Shown here: piece after piece, positions 35,001-45,200 of the stretch
Numbering within the stretch: the first letter of the stretch is position 1
Layout: each line of letters starts with the position of its first letter
NCBI GenBank assembly: GCA_026260175.1
Contig: JAKCWW010002645.1
Location: 241-54,957 of the forward strand
Reading direction: 5' to 3'
DNA: 54,717 nucleotides
Source: Reticulitermes lucifugus
Lineage: Eukaryota; Arthropoda; Insecta; Blattodea; Rhinotermitidae
Position numbers and translations under genes: made by a program
Notes under the pieces: model-generated
What the model was told of the DNA's origin: nothing
Databases searched by the model: none
Seen by the model: only the letters and a program-made list of their open reading frames with translations

Positions 35001-38000
35001 GGGGATTTTGTATGATGACATCACCTCCATTAAGTACATCAAATGGTACTAGAACAGTGGAAGGGAAAACACATATGGAGGTATGAAGTGATGTGCAGAG
35101 ACTGGAAACTGATTTCCAGGCCTCCTTGATTTTGATATATCAGGACTCTGATGCAGCCCATGTTTGAGACTGTAGGCTTAGGTTATGGACATGTCTGATT
35201 GTTGTTGTTGACCATGAATCATGAGCGCTACCTTGTTTTTGTACTCCCATTACATTATAGAAAACATGCATAGGTATCTGTCTTCAAGCTTTTACAGCAA
35301 CAAAATTCGGTGAAATCTTCTTGGGCTGACAGTTGTGTGAGATTCAAATATAGTACACCAATGTTTTAGAGGGTGACTCCATCTCCATCATCAGAGTTTT
35401 GACCTGGTATGTCAGAACCCTGATAATGGAAATGTCATTTTTCTCTGAAAAACTGGTGGATTTGCACCACCTAACATGCTTGTCAGCCTAAGAAGATTTT
35501 GTTGAAACATACAGAGGGTTCAACTGAAAGAACCTAAACATTTGAATGACTTGTACCATCTGTGTTGTGTGATTGAGTGGGTGCAAGTTTTTTATCTTTC
35601 TCTTTTCCTAATGGTTTAAAATCAAGTATACCTTAAATCTAGATTTCAAAATCTTCCTGGCCTGGACAATGATGAGAGCTTGTTGTATGTACTTCAGGAT
35701 GAGGGCTCAGTGCAGCAGCTGATTGATGCCTGCATTCAGGATGATGACAAGCTCTACCTGTGTGTCTCCTCGCCGACAATAAAAGATAAACCTGTACAGA
35801 TCCGACCTTGGCGACTGTCTGATGCTGACTTTGTGCTGGATGCTTCCATGCCACTTGATCCACGCAAAACTGTGTTTGTTGGTGGAGTACCACGCCCTCT
35901 CAAAGCAGGTCAGTTCTGTTACAGCACAAAATTTTATAATGAACATCATCTAAATAAATAGTTTAAAGGCATTCGTTAGTATTGTAATGACGAAAATTAG
36001 AAGCATAAATACCTCCAAAGGAATTGAAATATTCTTTTTTATTGTTATAGTTGTCCATTTTCATCGACAGAGTGGTCTGGGGATTACATCTTATACAAGT
36101 AGCAAGAATTTTCAATATATCCTAAGTTCTTTGTGCATTCTGTATTTATATGTATGTATTCACATTATTTATTGTTGCTGTTGGTTTATGTTTATGAGCC
36201 ATTGTTTCAAGACTTTTTCATCATCATCGTCATCGTCATCATCATCCTGTCAGGTATTAGAATATGTGGCCCATCAGAGTTTCATGCCATCTCTTCAGTG
36301 GTCTCTAAATTTCACTTCCTCCTATGCCTGTCTTCTATATTTTTTTTATTGTGTTGCTTAATTTTTCTGTACATGTTTCCATTTGCAGTAATTTTGTCTT
36401 TTTTACAATAACTAAATGTGGTGATATGTCCTTGTGGGGGGAAGTATTTTCGGCTTACTTTACTTACATCACAGGGAAGCTACATGGAATCAGTAATTGT
36501 GTGTGAGCAGGCACCAGCTGCTTTGCAGCATTCACCTAGTATCCTTAAATGACAGTGATTTTTATTCACTGATAGAACATGTAATGCCATGCACGACTTT
36601 GCCCACAGTGGAGTTGGCGATGATTATGGATCGTTTATATGGTGGTGTATGCTATGCTGGCATTGACACTGACCCTGAGTTGAAATACCCGAAAGGAGCT
36701 GGCCGAGTAGCATTCAGCAATCAACAGAGCTACATTGCAGCCATTAGTGCTCGTTTTGTGCAGCTGCAGCATGGTGATATAGACAAGAGGGTAAGCCTGC
36801 AACTAACAAACTAAGTAGAAAACCCTGGACAATATTTCTAAAGTTTCTTCTTCACCAAAGACTTTTGGCTCATGATGTTATGGCTACAGTGCGGCACAGA
36901 GACTAAGAGCTACACATACAGTAAAACCCCTATTTAATGAATTTCTGGGGGATTAGAATATATTTCACTAAATCGAGGTTTTCATTAAATGGAGGTTACA
37001 TTGTTTATGTGAGCTATTGTCAGGACATGAAAAAATCATCACTAAATCCGGGATTTCACTAAATGCAGGAGCATTAAATTGGCATTTTACTCTAATTAAA
37101 AAATGTCATAGAAGGTGGCTTTTGTATATCGTTTGGAAAGACAGCCATTAACATGAAATTTAAGCATTTTTCTCTAGCATGAAGCCTGAATCTAAGTCCT
37201 TATCACCAGATCGTATTAAGTAAGAAGTCTAGTGACTGCAGCCATAGTTGTCTTGCAGTATCCTCTCTGACAAGAAGACAGTTCTGTCTGTTGTCCAGTG
37301 TCTTGATCTTTAACATTTTGCACTTTGGATGCTAACTACAGTGGTTCCTGATTAAGGAAATTCCACTTAAGATGGTTTTCCACCTAAAAAGGGACATTGA
37401 TTTGGTCCCACAAATATCTCTGTAGGGACAGTGCATTTTTATCCCATTTAAAATATTCCCACCTAATAAGATTATCTGTTTGAGATGTGTACTTTTGAAG
37501 TTAAGTGCCAAGTTTTTGTGTTTTTTTGGTTGCTTTTAGTGTATGTTAAGCCTTGCTGGTACAAACACACTCCCATTTCAAAGTTACAGTTGTGCTAATA
37601 ATATTGTGTGAATGTTATAATACAGCTGATTAGTTGTGCAGCATGGCATTATGAGGTATGAAGTGCGGAGATGTGACAGACTTAAGTTAAGTGTATCAGT
37701 ATTATTCACTGAATATGTAGAAGCTGATGGCAGTCTTTAACCTTGTGCTGAGCAAGAAATTGAATAGCTTTGCAAGGATCTCTGAGATGTTGTCAACAAC
37801 TATCATACAGCTGTTCCATGTCTCTGAGATGTTACGAAGTTTGCAGTTCAATTGTACTACTATTTTGTCTTGTCATCAACAGATGGCAGCCTTCTTCTCT
37901 TCTGGGGTCTTTCATTTATCAGTCAGGAAATACGATAAACTGCAACAGCGGGGACTTTCTACCATTTAAATTGTAGCTGCAATGGGAGACACTGTCATTT

Positions 38001-41000
38001 ACATAAACCTTTAAGAGGATAATCACACTACAGATATGATGCATGTTTTTCATTAATATTAAGTATAGAACAACATTTTGCAGAGAAAAGTTGTAAGCCT
38101 TATTGTGATCTATGTTGTGTGTTGTGTACCAGAAGAACAGGACAGTTTGTGAAATTTTATATGTATTTTACCGTGAAACAAAACACTTCACCCAAATACA
38201 GCCGAACTGATGTGTCATAATATAAACCAGTAATGTTACCTTTTGTTTATTTACCAAAAGGTGGAGGTTAAGCCATATGTGCTGGATGATCAGATGTGTG
38301 ATGAGTGTCAGGGTCAACGCTGTGGAGGCAAATTTGCTCCTTTTTTCTGTGCTAATGTGACCTGCCTTCAGGTTAGTATCGTTCCTCTAGCTTTAGGCCC
38401 TAATATTTGCTAATATTGTGTGAACAGAGAACGCGTTCTCTGTAAGAGTCCTAACCTGATGGAAGCAAATTGATTGGTGATAATGGTATATTAGCAGTTA
38501 GAAATTCGTTCATTGGATATATTCTGTATTTAGTGTTTTAGTCAGATTCTCTATGTAGTGTACATTATGCAGTGTGAGTGTGCTGGGAATTCAGAACCTT
38601 ATTTGGGCAACTTGTGCCTCAGTGAAGTTTTAAACTTCATTATATTTAAGGGAACTTGGGTATGAAAAAATGCTTCCATGGAAGTAAATATTTTTAAATT
38701 ATGAAAGAATCCATTATTTTTGTTCTGCTGTTGACACATACCCTATATCTATACTTCTTAGTAATGTGCACAAAACAGCATTTCCTAGACAGCAGTTTTC
38801 ATATTTGATCTGGTTTTTATTGTTAATGTGTTATGTTATATCACAAAATGATCTCTTGATGTTTATTTTGTGTTCACTAAACTTTCTCAGTCATGGAAAG
38901 ACACAATTGGGCTGAAACGTGTCAGTGATATTACAAGCAGTTAAGGCAAGCAAAGCCCAAATGCCAGTTTCATAAGAAAATATGTGCTAAAATTCCAAGA
39001 ACTGAAATCAACAAACTAAATTATTCAATTGCAGTGCAATAACAGTAAAACTCATCCCTTGAGTGGAACTTCAGTATCAACATCAGTTTTGTTAAAATAA
39101 ACACAGCCGAAATTTTATACAATCTATTCTGTGTCAGGATATCCAGATTGGACTGGTCACGGAGGCCGTGTGAGCTGATACCTTATATTGTCTGCATGTA
39201 TGTTGTTGAGTTTAATTTGTAGGACCTTATTTCAGATCTTGCCTATGGTTGGGTCTGTGTTCTTTGATATACACTCTTAGCAGTCTGCCTGTTTCAATAA
39301 TATAGCACATACTACATTCAGGGAAGATATTATACACACCCTGTCCAGTATATCTGTCATCAGTAACCCACAAAGGGTACATTTAGTTTTGAAGACAGCT
39401 CTAATACTGAACTTGTTTTCAGTGTGTCGGAATGTTTTAAATGTGCCCCTGACACGGGAGATGACAAATTTGCCAAGAAGTGTTCTGTCTGTACAAAAAA
39501 TAACCTGTTGATAATGCAGTCATTGAAATGTCAGGTTCAATTAAGGGCAAGAATCTGTGTGTTCTCAGTTTTATTAATGAAATCGTGCTGTTCTTGGTGT
39601 ATGATCTTGCCCTAGTCCNNNNNNNNNNNNNNNNNNNNNNNNNNNNNNNNNNNNNNNNNNNNNNNNNNNNNNNNNNNNNNNNNNNNNNNNNNNNNNNNNN
39701 NNNNNNNNNNNNNNNNNNNNNNNNNNNNNNNNNNNNNNNNNNNNNNNNNNNNNNNNNNNGGAGTACTCCACAAAATTACTTAATCACTTATTCTTGTGAT
39801 AACTGTCACTTGGCACATTTCATTTAAACTAATTCGAACGGTTTTAGTCTGTCCAACCGTCGCACTAGTTCAGCATTGTTGAGAAGTTGTAACATCTCAA
39901 TGTTTTGATGTTGATGCAGTCTTCTCTCGTGCTTCTTGGCAATTCGCTGAATCTCTTCATCGACCGAAGCAATTTTCAAATCCTCGTGGATGTCCTGATT
40001 TCGTATATACCAAGGGACATTGACAATGCACCTCAGTACTTTGTTTTGAAATGTTTGAATAATTTTTATGTTATTTTTCTTGGTGCAACCCCAAAGTTGC
40101 GCACCATATGCCCACACCGGTTTCAGGACTTGTTTATAGAGCAATATTTTGTTGTGTATTGACAACTCGGAATTTTTCTGAACTTTTGTTTAAGTTCCTC
40201 TCTTTTCTTTTTGACGTGCACTTCCCAGCCCTGTTTAGCATCTAATGTCATGCCTAGATATTTTGCGCTGTTTTCATATGGTATTATCTGCTGGTTAATA
40301 CTCACAGGCAAATAATTGACTTTTTTGTTGGTAAAATTATCGTGCACCGATTTGGCTTGCCTCAGTTGACCAAACAATGTGAACAGCCCCTCTTTTTATA
40401 TACAGGAGGCTAGCAGGTTGGAAATGTAGATACTGCCCAGTCTGAGCAGGTTTTTTACAAACCGTTGTGGACAGTGATTAACTCCTTTTTATGATCAGGA
40501 CATCTAAGAATGGACAACGTATACATTTGTACCTAATGCGAGTACACTGTTGGACACAAACCAAGGTTATACATTTAATTTAATTTTAATTCAGCAAATG
40601 AGGGACAGTTCACCTTATCAAGGATGTATTGAGAGAATGTTGATCAAGTTGTCTGAAGCTGCTGTGACCACAGTAACCAGACTTCATTTAGGTCAGTTAA
40701 GTAAATATGTTATCACATAAGATATGAAAGAATGATTATGAAAGACAATGGGAGGGAAGGGTTTGTAGTGAAATAGTAAGTCCCCCTTTCTGTTTCTCTA
40801 GGAAGGCAGAATGTTGGAACAAACCCTCCAAACAGGAGGATCAGAATATGAGAGTTCAAGTATTAGGTAACACTTCAATTACAAGTACTTCAGAAAATAT
40901 TTTTTTCTTCCGCAGTACACGCGTATGCACATGCTGTGTAGTTTCAGTCATTGGGAAGGACACCTGTGAAACTGACTAAGCTATATGCATTAAATTTAAT

Positions 41001-41278
41001 ATTAGCTCCAATAAAATGTAACCATGGTAATCATGCTGGTAGTTGTAATGATGACCATCTACATTGTTTTACTTGGTAACATTTAATACACATTTATTTT
41101 CGTTTACAGACGTAAAAATATTTGTATATGTAATTAAGTGTAGATATATTTGTATTTGCAGTACTATTGTGAACATTGCTGGGCTACTATTCATTCCCGG
41201 CCTGGACGCGAGTTTCATAAACCACTGGTGAAGGAAGGGGCAGATCGCCCACGAGCTGTGCCATTCCGTTGGTGTTAA
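31797..41278 (+). CDS. orb2: orb2 / CPEB2-4-class RNA-binding protein, 3' six exons
   Basis: Spliced gene, 5' partial. Joining 31797-32006, 33779-33891, 35698-35908, 36609-36790, 38261-38371 and 41162-41278 gives 944 nt, which with one base from an upstream exon encodes 314 residues to a stop. All junctions obey GT-AG and keep frame. The product is the C-terminal half of a cytoplasmic polyadenylation element binding protein, which binds U-rich elements in mRNA 3' UTRs to control polyadenylation and translation; in flies orb2 acts in long-term memory and spermatogenesis. Domain order is linker 1-56, RRM1 57-146, RRM2 165-240 and zinc-binding ZZ 250-300. Sequence is much closer to Orb2/CPEB2-4 than to Orb/CPEB1. 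The family's low-complexity, often Gln-rich N terminus (a few hundred residues) lies outside what I can see. Confidence 0.95.
32007..33778 (+). other. orb2 intron after first visible exon
   Basis: Bounded by GTATGT and a T11-GCAG acceptor. It contains the degenerate tandem repeat at 32475-32765 and otherwise AT-rich DNA with no recognised gene. Confidence 0.85.
32475..32765. repeat. Degenerate tandem repeat of about 43 bp in orb2 intron
   Basis: Variants of TTGCCATACTGGTACAGT recur near 32475, 32521, 32563, 32602, 32643, 32688 and 32733, giving a fairly regular 39-46-bp spacing. Inter-unit similarity is modest, so this is an old array. Confidence 0.6.
33779..33891 (+). CDS. orb2: orb2 exon: centre of RRM1
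   Basis: 113 nt between a long T-run acceptor (TTTTGCAG) and donor GTAAAG. It encodes residues 71-108, starting with the split Asp codon and ending on a codon boundary. It carries the helix and loop EITASFRRFGPLVVDWP and the RNP1 motif KGYAFLLF (100-107), whose aromatic residues contact RNA in this family. The reading is essentially identical to other insect Orb2 proteins that I know. Confidence 0.96.
34680..35040 (-). pseudogene. Possible DNA-transposon transposase tail
   Basis: A minus-strand frame contains GLHICIAMIGGHTEHS, reminiscent of the C-terminal CIxxxGGHxEH segment of Tc1/mariner-type (DDE_3) transposases. Upstream coding similarity is not visible, and the frame is not conserved over a full domain. 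A translated search is needed to settle it. Confidence 0.3.
35352..35396 (-). repeat. Hammerhead-like core in orb2 intron
   Basis: The minus strand reads CTGATGA (35394-35388), TGGAGATGGAGTC, ACCCTCTAAAAC, ATTGGTGTAC. CTGATGA is the exact consensus block; the expected CCGAAAC is altered to CTAAAAC. Confidence 0.5.
35698..35908 (+). CDS. orb2: orb2 exon: end of RRM1, linker, start of RRM2
   Basis: 211 nt. The acceptor ACTTCAG ends at 35697 and the donor is GTCAGT at 35909, leaving one base (G) of a split Val codon. It encodes residues 109-178: the RRM1 C-terminal part (DEGSVQQLIDAC, then KLYLCVSSPTIKDKPVQIRP), the short inter-RRM linker (WRLSDADFVLD) and the beginning of RRM2 with RNP2 TVFVGGV (166-172). 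The short linker fixes the two RRMs in a defined geometry in CPEB proteins. The open frame upstream of the acceptor (from 35680) is intronic. Confidence 0.96.
35909..36608 (+). other. orb2 intron
   Basis: 700 bp and AT-rich, with a TCATCATCGTCATCG simple repeat at about 36218-36246. Frames of up to 124 codons within it are low-complexity and not supported as genes. Confidence 0.9.
36609..36790 (+). CDS. orb2: orb2 exon: core of RRM2
   Basis: 182 nt. The acceptor CCCACAG ends at 36608 and the donor is GTAAGC at 36791. It encodes residues 179-239, opening with the split Val and running ELAMIMDRLYGG, CYAGIDTDPELKYPKG, then RNP1 GAGRVAFS (208-215) and QLQHGDIDKR. The exon ends on a codon boundary. 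Every residue I can compare by eye agrees with the Orb2/CPEB2-4 class. Confidence 0.96.
36791..38260 (+). other. orb2 intron with pogo/Tigger-like ends
   Basis: At 36919, after a TA, CAGTAAAACCCCTATTTAATG looks like a pogo/Tigger-type terminal repeat, followed by CACTAAATCGAGG and CACTAAATCCGGG segments. At 37339, again after TA, CAGTGGTTCCTGATTAAGG is another such end. Both point the same way and no matching inverted ends were found, so intact elements cannot be claimed. Confidence 0.6.
36919..37080 (+). mobile_element. Possible pogo/Tigger-type MITE remnant
   Basis: Terminal-repeat-like start after a TA dinucleotide, with internal repeats of the motif CACTAAATC(G/C)(A/G)GG. There is no transposase and the 3' end is undefined. 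Confidence 0.4.
38261..38371 (+). CDS. orb2: orb2 exon: first half of ZZ zinc domain
   Basis: 111 nt, in phase at both ends. The acceptor CAAAAG ends at 38260 and the donor is GTTAGT at 38372. It encodes residues 240-276: the end of RRM2 (VEVKPYVLDD) and the start of the C-terminal zinc-binding ZZ domain, with Cys 252, 255, 260, 269 and 274 (CDEC, RCGG, FFC, TC). CPEB ZZ domains coordinate two zinc ions in a cross-brace and are thought to bind protein partners; all expected cysteines are present. Confidence 0.95.
39619..39759. other. Assembly gap, 141 N
   Basis: Run of N just beyond the 3' end of the LINE fragment. The LINE tail, any poly-A and the target-site duplication may lie inside it. 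Confidence 1.
39760..40390 (-). mobile_element. Jockey-clade LINE, 5'-truncated and frameshifted
   Basis: Two overlapping minus-strand frames hold the end of the reverse transcriptase and its C-terminal extension. The first (40377-40123) reads SAKYLGMTLDAKQGWEVHVK, and the second (40165-39824) reads LLYKQVLKPVWAYGAQLWGC, then FQNKVLRCIVNVPWYIRN, and ends KPFELV. These are well-known jockey motifs. A frameshift with a small deletion sits between KFRKI and SIHNK, so it is inactive. Only the last roughly 190 codons remain, the usual result of 5' truncation. It lies antisense inside the last orb2 intron. Confidence 0.92.
41162..41278 (+). CDS. orb2: orb2 terminal exon: end of ZZ domain and stop
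   Basis: 117 nt including the TAA stop. The acceptor ATTTGCAG ends at 41161. It encodes residues 277-314: YYCEHCWATIHSRPGREF, then HKPLVKEGADRPRAVPFRWC. Cys 279 and 282 and His 287 and 295 complete the zinc ligands of the ZZ domain. The protein ends in PFRWC, the conserved C terminus of Orb2/CPEB2-4. Confidence 0.97.
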   Translation, partial: YYCEHCWATIHSRPGREFHKPLVKEGADRPRAVPFRWC

Positions 41279-41825
41279 CGTTGGAGCGCTTTAGCTCAGT
41301 AACGATCGAACGGCCCTGGAGACAGTATTTAGACAGCCTGGGAAGATGGGTGGTGTGGCACTGACATCCATCGCTTCACTGCACTTAACATTGATGCAGT
41401 AGCAAGTCATCACGGGGCATTCATCAGAACTTGGCAACTAGGAAATTTGATAGCAAGTACATCATTTCATCGCCTCAAACCACCATCATGATAACAACTG
41501 TAGGCTAGCTGTTTTCATCGCTGTTTATATATATCTAGTACATAATTATATAGTAATATATATCTATAAATATATGGTATGTAACCACACATTCTTAAAA
41601 TATCTTTTTTAAAGAATGAAACCTTCAAAATGTAGCGTGATCAAGCAGATTGTCCGTTAGATAACTTACTCTTTTTAATTACTCTCTGGTTCGCATGAGA
41701 CAAATTAAAATCCCTGTTGCGGCCACCAATGATGGTATCGTATGTACGTAGCAGTTGTAACAATGTGATTTCTTAGCATCTCTGCCAATACTTTCAACAG
41801 AATTTTTGTGAATTTTCAGGGTATT

Positions 41826-41833
41826 TGTAAATA
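41826..41833 (+). promoter_or_regulatory. Pumilio-type element in orb2 3' UTR
   Basis: TGTAAATA fits the UGUANAUA consensus, 548 bp after the stop. A CPE-like TTTTAT lies near 42313. Such short motifs occur by chance in AT-rich DNA. Confidence 0.25.
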
Positions 41834-42276
41834 TACATTAATAGTTCAATCTACTTTTGTATTGAGCGTACAAAGCATGTCACAAGGCATATAATGAACA
41901 AGCTTGCCGTTTCCCAGTCTCCTCCATACTTTCCCTTGATCCCGTAATTTTCGTACCCTCTTGGTGTAAATAGTCGTTGTAAAAAATACCGGTAGTTATT
42001 CAGTATGTTAATTTGTTTCATAATGAGAAGTGTATCTTCCATATTTATTTTTTGGGTCTCGTTTTTGTACATAATGAATTTTTGCCACTGACAAATATCT
42101 GCCACTACAAAGTCTCATATTACTAACAATCAACTAACTAATGGTCAGTTGGTTGTGGGGTTGCAGCCTGCAACACACTTTTGATACATTTCCTAGGTAA
42201 TGAACTACCTAACTTACACATTGATTATAATGTTTGTACTCTCTTAACCAAAAGCATTGGCAGAGAATCTAAAAAA

Positions 42277-42282
42277 AATAAA
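42277..42282 (+). terminator. Candidate orb2 poly-A signal
   Basis: AATAAA about 1.0 kb after the stop codon, followed within 20 bp by a T/GT-rich stretch (CTTTTGTAGCTTTGTTGTG). It is the first canonical hexamer after the stop with a good downstream element. Confidence 0.4.
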
Positions 42283-45200
42283 AAACTTTTGTAGCTTTGT
42301 TGTGCACGCGCATTTTATAAAAAGTACATATGTCATGAATTGATCTGTATATTTGTCTCGGCTTTTTGTCATCCAATCATCCTTGGAGAACGCTAACTTG
42401 TTACCCCTATTTTAAAATTTTCTATTGGTCAAGTGATGGTGACGCTTAATTAAGAAACAAAATCTGCCTTGCAGTAAAATTGTCTCTTGACCTTTCTGAC
42501 AGAATTCAATCCATACTGAGCATTATGTAGTTGTTTGCCTCTTGGCTCACTTTTATCGTGAAAATATAAAATAGTCTATATTTTAGATGTCATCCCATAG
42601 CTATCACTCAGGCTGTTCCTTCTCAGTCTGTTGTAGACGATGTACCGTATGCATATTGTAACTTAACGTAATGTATTGTAGGTTTACTCATGCAACGTGT
42701 ACCTTCTTATCAAAGACTGGTATAGTGCAGTTGAGGAGGACCTACTTTGTATCATCAGTAACACTTTTAATTCTGGCGTAGATATGCAGTGTACACCCGT
42801 GTATGTTTGCTCATAATTTGCTATTTCTGACAGATGTGATATGTCATTTATACATGATGGTCTAGATAGATGTCATGTCTTGTGTCAGACACGGGGTCAC
42901 CATTTTATTCACTTGACTAGAACCTCATTGTTTCCAATCTGCGTGCGTGTGTTACCACAGCCGGCAGTAATCACCATGTTGTGTCATGTCACTTGACTTA
43001 GCCGAGCTAAATGTTGAGTACATGTGCTTTCCCTCCTGCAGAAGGAACGTAGCAAGGAAGGAGGGCAGGACTTTCCCAATATTTTACTTGGTCCTCCATT
43101 TTCTTGTGTCATTCAACCTGTGCGTGCTTGTTTTATACAGGAGGTGTTAGGTGTAAAGGGCACTTTACATAAAAAAGCCCACCTTCTTGTAATCTGTGTG
43201 ATAAGAAGTGTAGGTACTTTGCACGACTGTAGTCTTTTTCAATAGATTTGTATTTTTGAGTGTTAAAGTTTTTTATACAGCTGTTGTTATCTTAGTTAAG
43301 GGCATGATGTAAACATGTGCAAAGAGAAACTCAGAGAGGCCCGGCAGGTACATATTTATCCCTTTAGTTTTCTGCTTTTCTTTCCCATTTAAAATTGATG
43401 GTTCCTTGTGCAGGTGGATGAGATTCAAATGGGCCTGGCCAGTATTAGGGCAAAGCCTGGTGGCTGGCTGGCTAGCCATCCAAGGTCAAACCTTGCAGCT
43501 CCCATCCACTGTACATGGTATCGTGATTTTGCCCTGTCTGCACAGTTCAATTGGATATGAGCAGATAGTAGCACCTGACAGACATTCTCACTTTGCTCGT
43601 CATGTTTATAACATTTGCACGTGATCTCTCCATACCAAAGAAAATGTGAAACATGAATGTAAAGATGCTACTTGGTCTGAAGTGCCCAGTGTACTTTTTC
43701 TAGGGCAAATCAGATTTCTAAACAATTTTTCCTTTTTTAAGTTTACATAGATGCATAAAAAATATAAGTATAAATTGCAGTGTTTTCCATAGTTGTTGTC
43801 TATTGTAGTGCAAAACAGTGCAACTTTCAAACTGTTAATAATATATTGTAGTCATGTACCAGAGTTTGGTGCACCTATTTCAACACAGCCTTGAGTTATG
43901 GTTGTCATTCAAAGGCCCTTTTTTCACCTGTCCAAATGAGATTTCCAGTTTGAAATCCAACATTCAATTCTGTATAAATTTAAATGGTAGCACTTGTGCA
44001 CATAGGGTTTGCCTGGGTAGATCTCTAGTCATTGGGATAGTAGTGGGGCTTTGGTCTTGGTGTAGAAACACTCTGGTTCCTACCTTGGGGAAATAGGTAA
44101 CTCATTGACATAACCAACTACCATTTTGGTACAAATAATTATTCATTTTATATCACATTGTTTGTAAAAGAAATATGATAACTTACCCCATTTTGTACTG
44201 TTTATAATGCTTTGAATTCCAAGGGATCACCATGATTTTGCATAAAGATGTATGTATTGACTTCTAAACTGTGTCTCTTGGAGCTCCGTTAGCTGTTGTA
44301 AAATTTGTTGTGGGTGTCAGGGAAAACATTTAATTTTTGTCATTTGGTGCCATCAGCTGGGGGTTAGGAAGGTGTACAGAGTTTTAGTTTTTTAAACAGA
44401 GTTAGTTCCAGCAAGCAGTAGAACTCTTGCTTCTAATTTTAGACTTTTCAATATGACATTTTTCATACTGATTTTAAATGTTAAATAGTTACAAGTGTTT
44501 TTAAATATTTATTCAATTTTAATGATTGAATATGTCTTGTGGTATTTTAACAGTTTTTTACTTTCCTTAACTAGTTACATTACACTTTGTTTTAATGAGT
44601 TTTTATGTTTTAGTGTTCTGTGTTTGATGTGCATTAAGCCTCATGATATGCATGGCAAAATGTGATCCTAAGAGTTAATTTGTAGTTGCAACCTACATAA
44701 TGATTGCTGCTTAGCAGCTGGCAACTCCTCGGTGCTTAGCGGCAACTTGCTGGGCTTTCCAAATTGTACTGCAACGTGAGGCAGAGGGTGGGGAAGTAGG
44801 AAGTACAGTGGTTAGCTTCAAGTTTGATACTTGCAGCACACATTAGCATCTCCTACTTCATCAGAGGCTATATTTGAACCGTATAGCATGGGCTGGAGAC
44901 CTGTAAGGAATGTTTGTCAGTCACCCACCTTCTGAAGGACGAAAATGATGGTCAGATGATAGGCTGGCCTAATATACTGTATCTTTTCTACAAATAGAAT
45001 ACCATAATTTAAATATAAAAAAAATACAGTTGATGTTATGTGATAGTTGTATTTAATACAAAATCTACACGTGATTATTTTGTAGCCTTGGGTAACTTAT
45101 TTAACACTTAGCACTATATTTAACTTTTTTAATAAGACTTCGTAAAATTGTATAAATATTCCAGTGTGATGATTCCATGTATTCTAATGTAATCAGTTGA

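Larger units (their letters stand above)
33892..35697 (+). other. orb2 intron with transposon remnants
   Basis: Holds a possible transposase tail on the minus strand (34680-35040), a left-arm-like fragment of the palindromic repeat group (about 34503-34530, TCTTCTGGGTTTTGACACC) and a hammerhead-like core at 35352-35396. No gene besides orb2 is seen. Confidence 0.85.
38372..41161 (+). other. orb2 last intron with LINE and gap
   Basis: 2790 bp as assembled. It contains an assembly gap (39619-39759) and a 3'-truncated jockey LINE in antisense orientation (39824-40377). Nothing else was recognised. Confidence 0.9.

Noticed and set aside
35987-36361. 124-codon ORF with a Ser run in the orb2 intron
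   Set aside because: The Ser run comes from a TCA/TCG simple repeat and the frame is bounded by intron sequence; not a coding exon.
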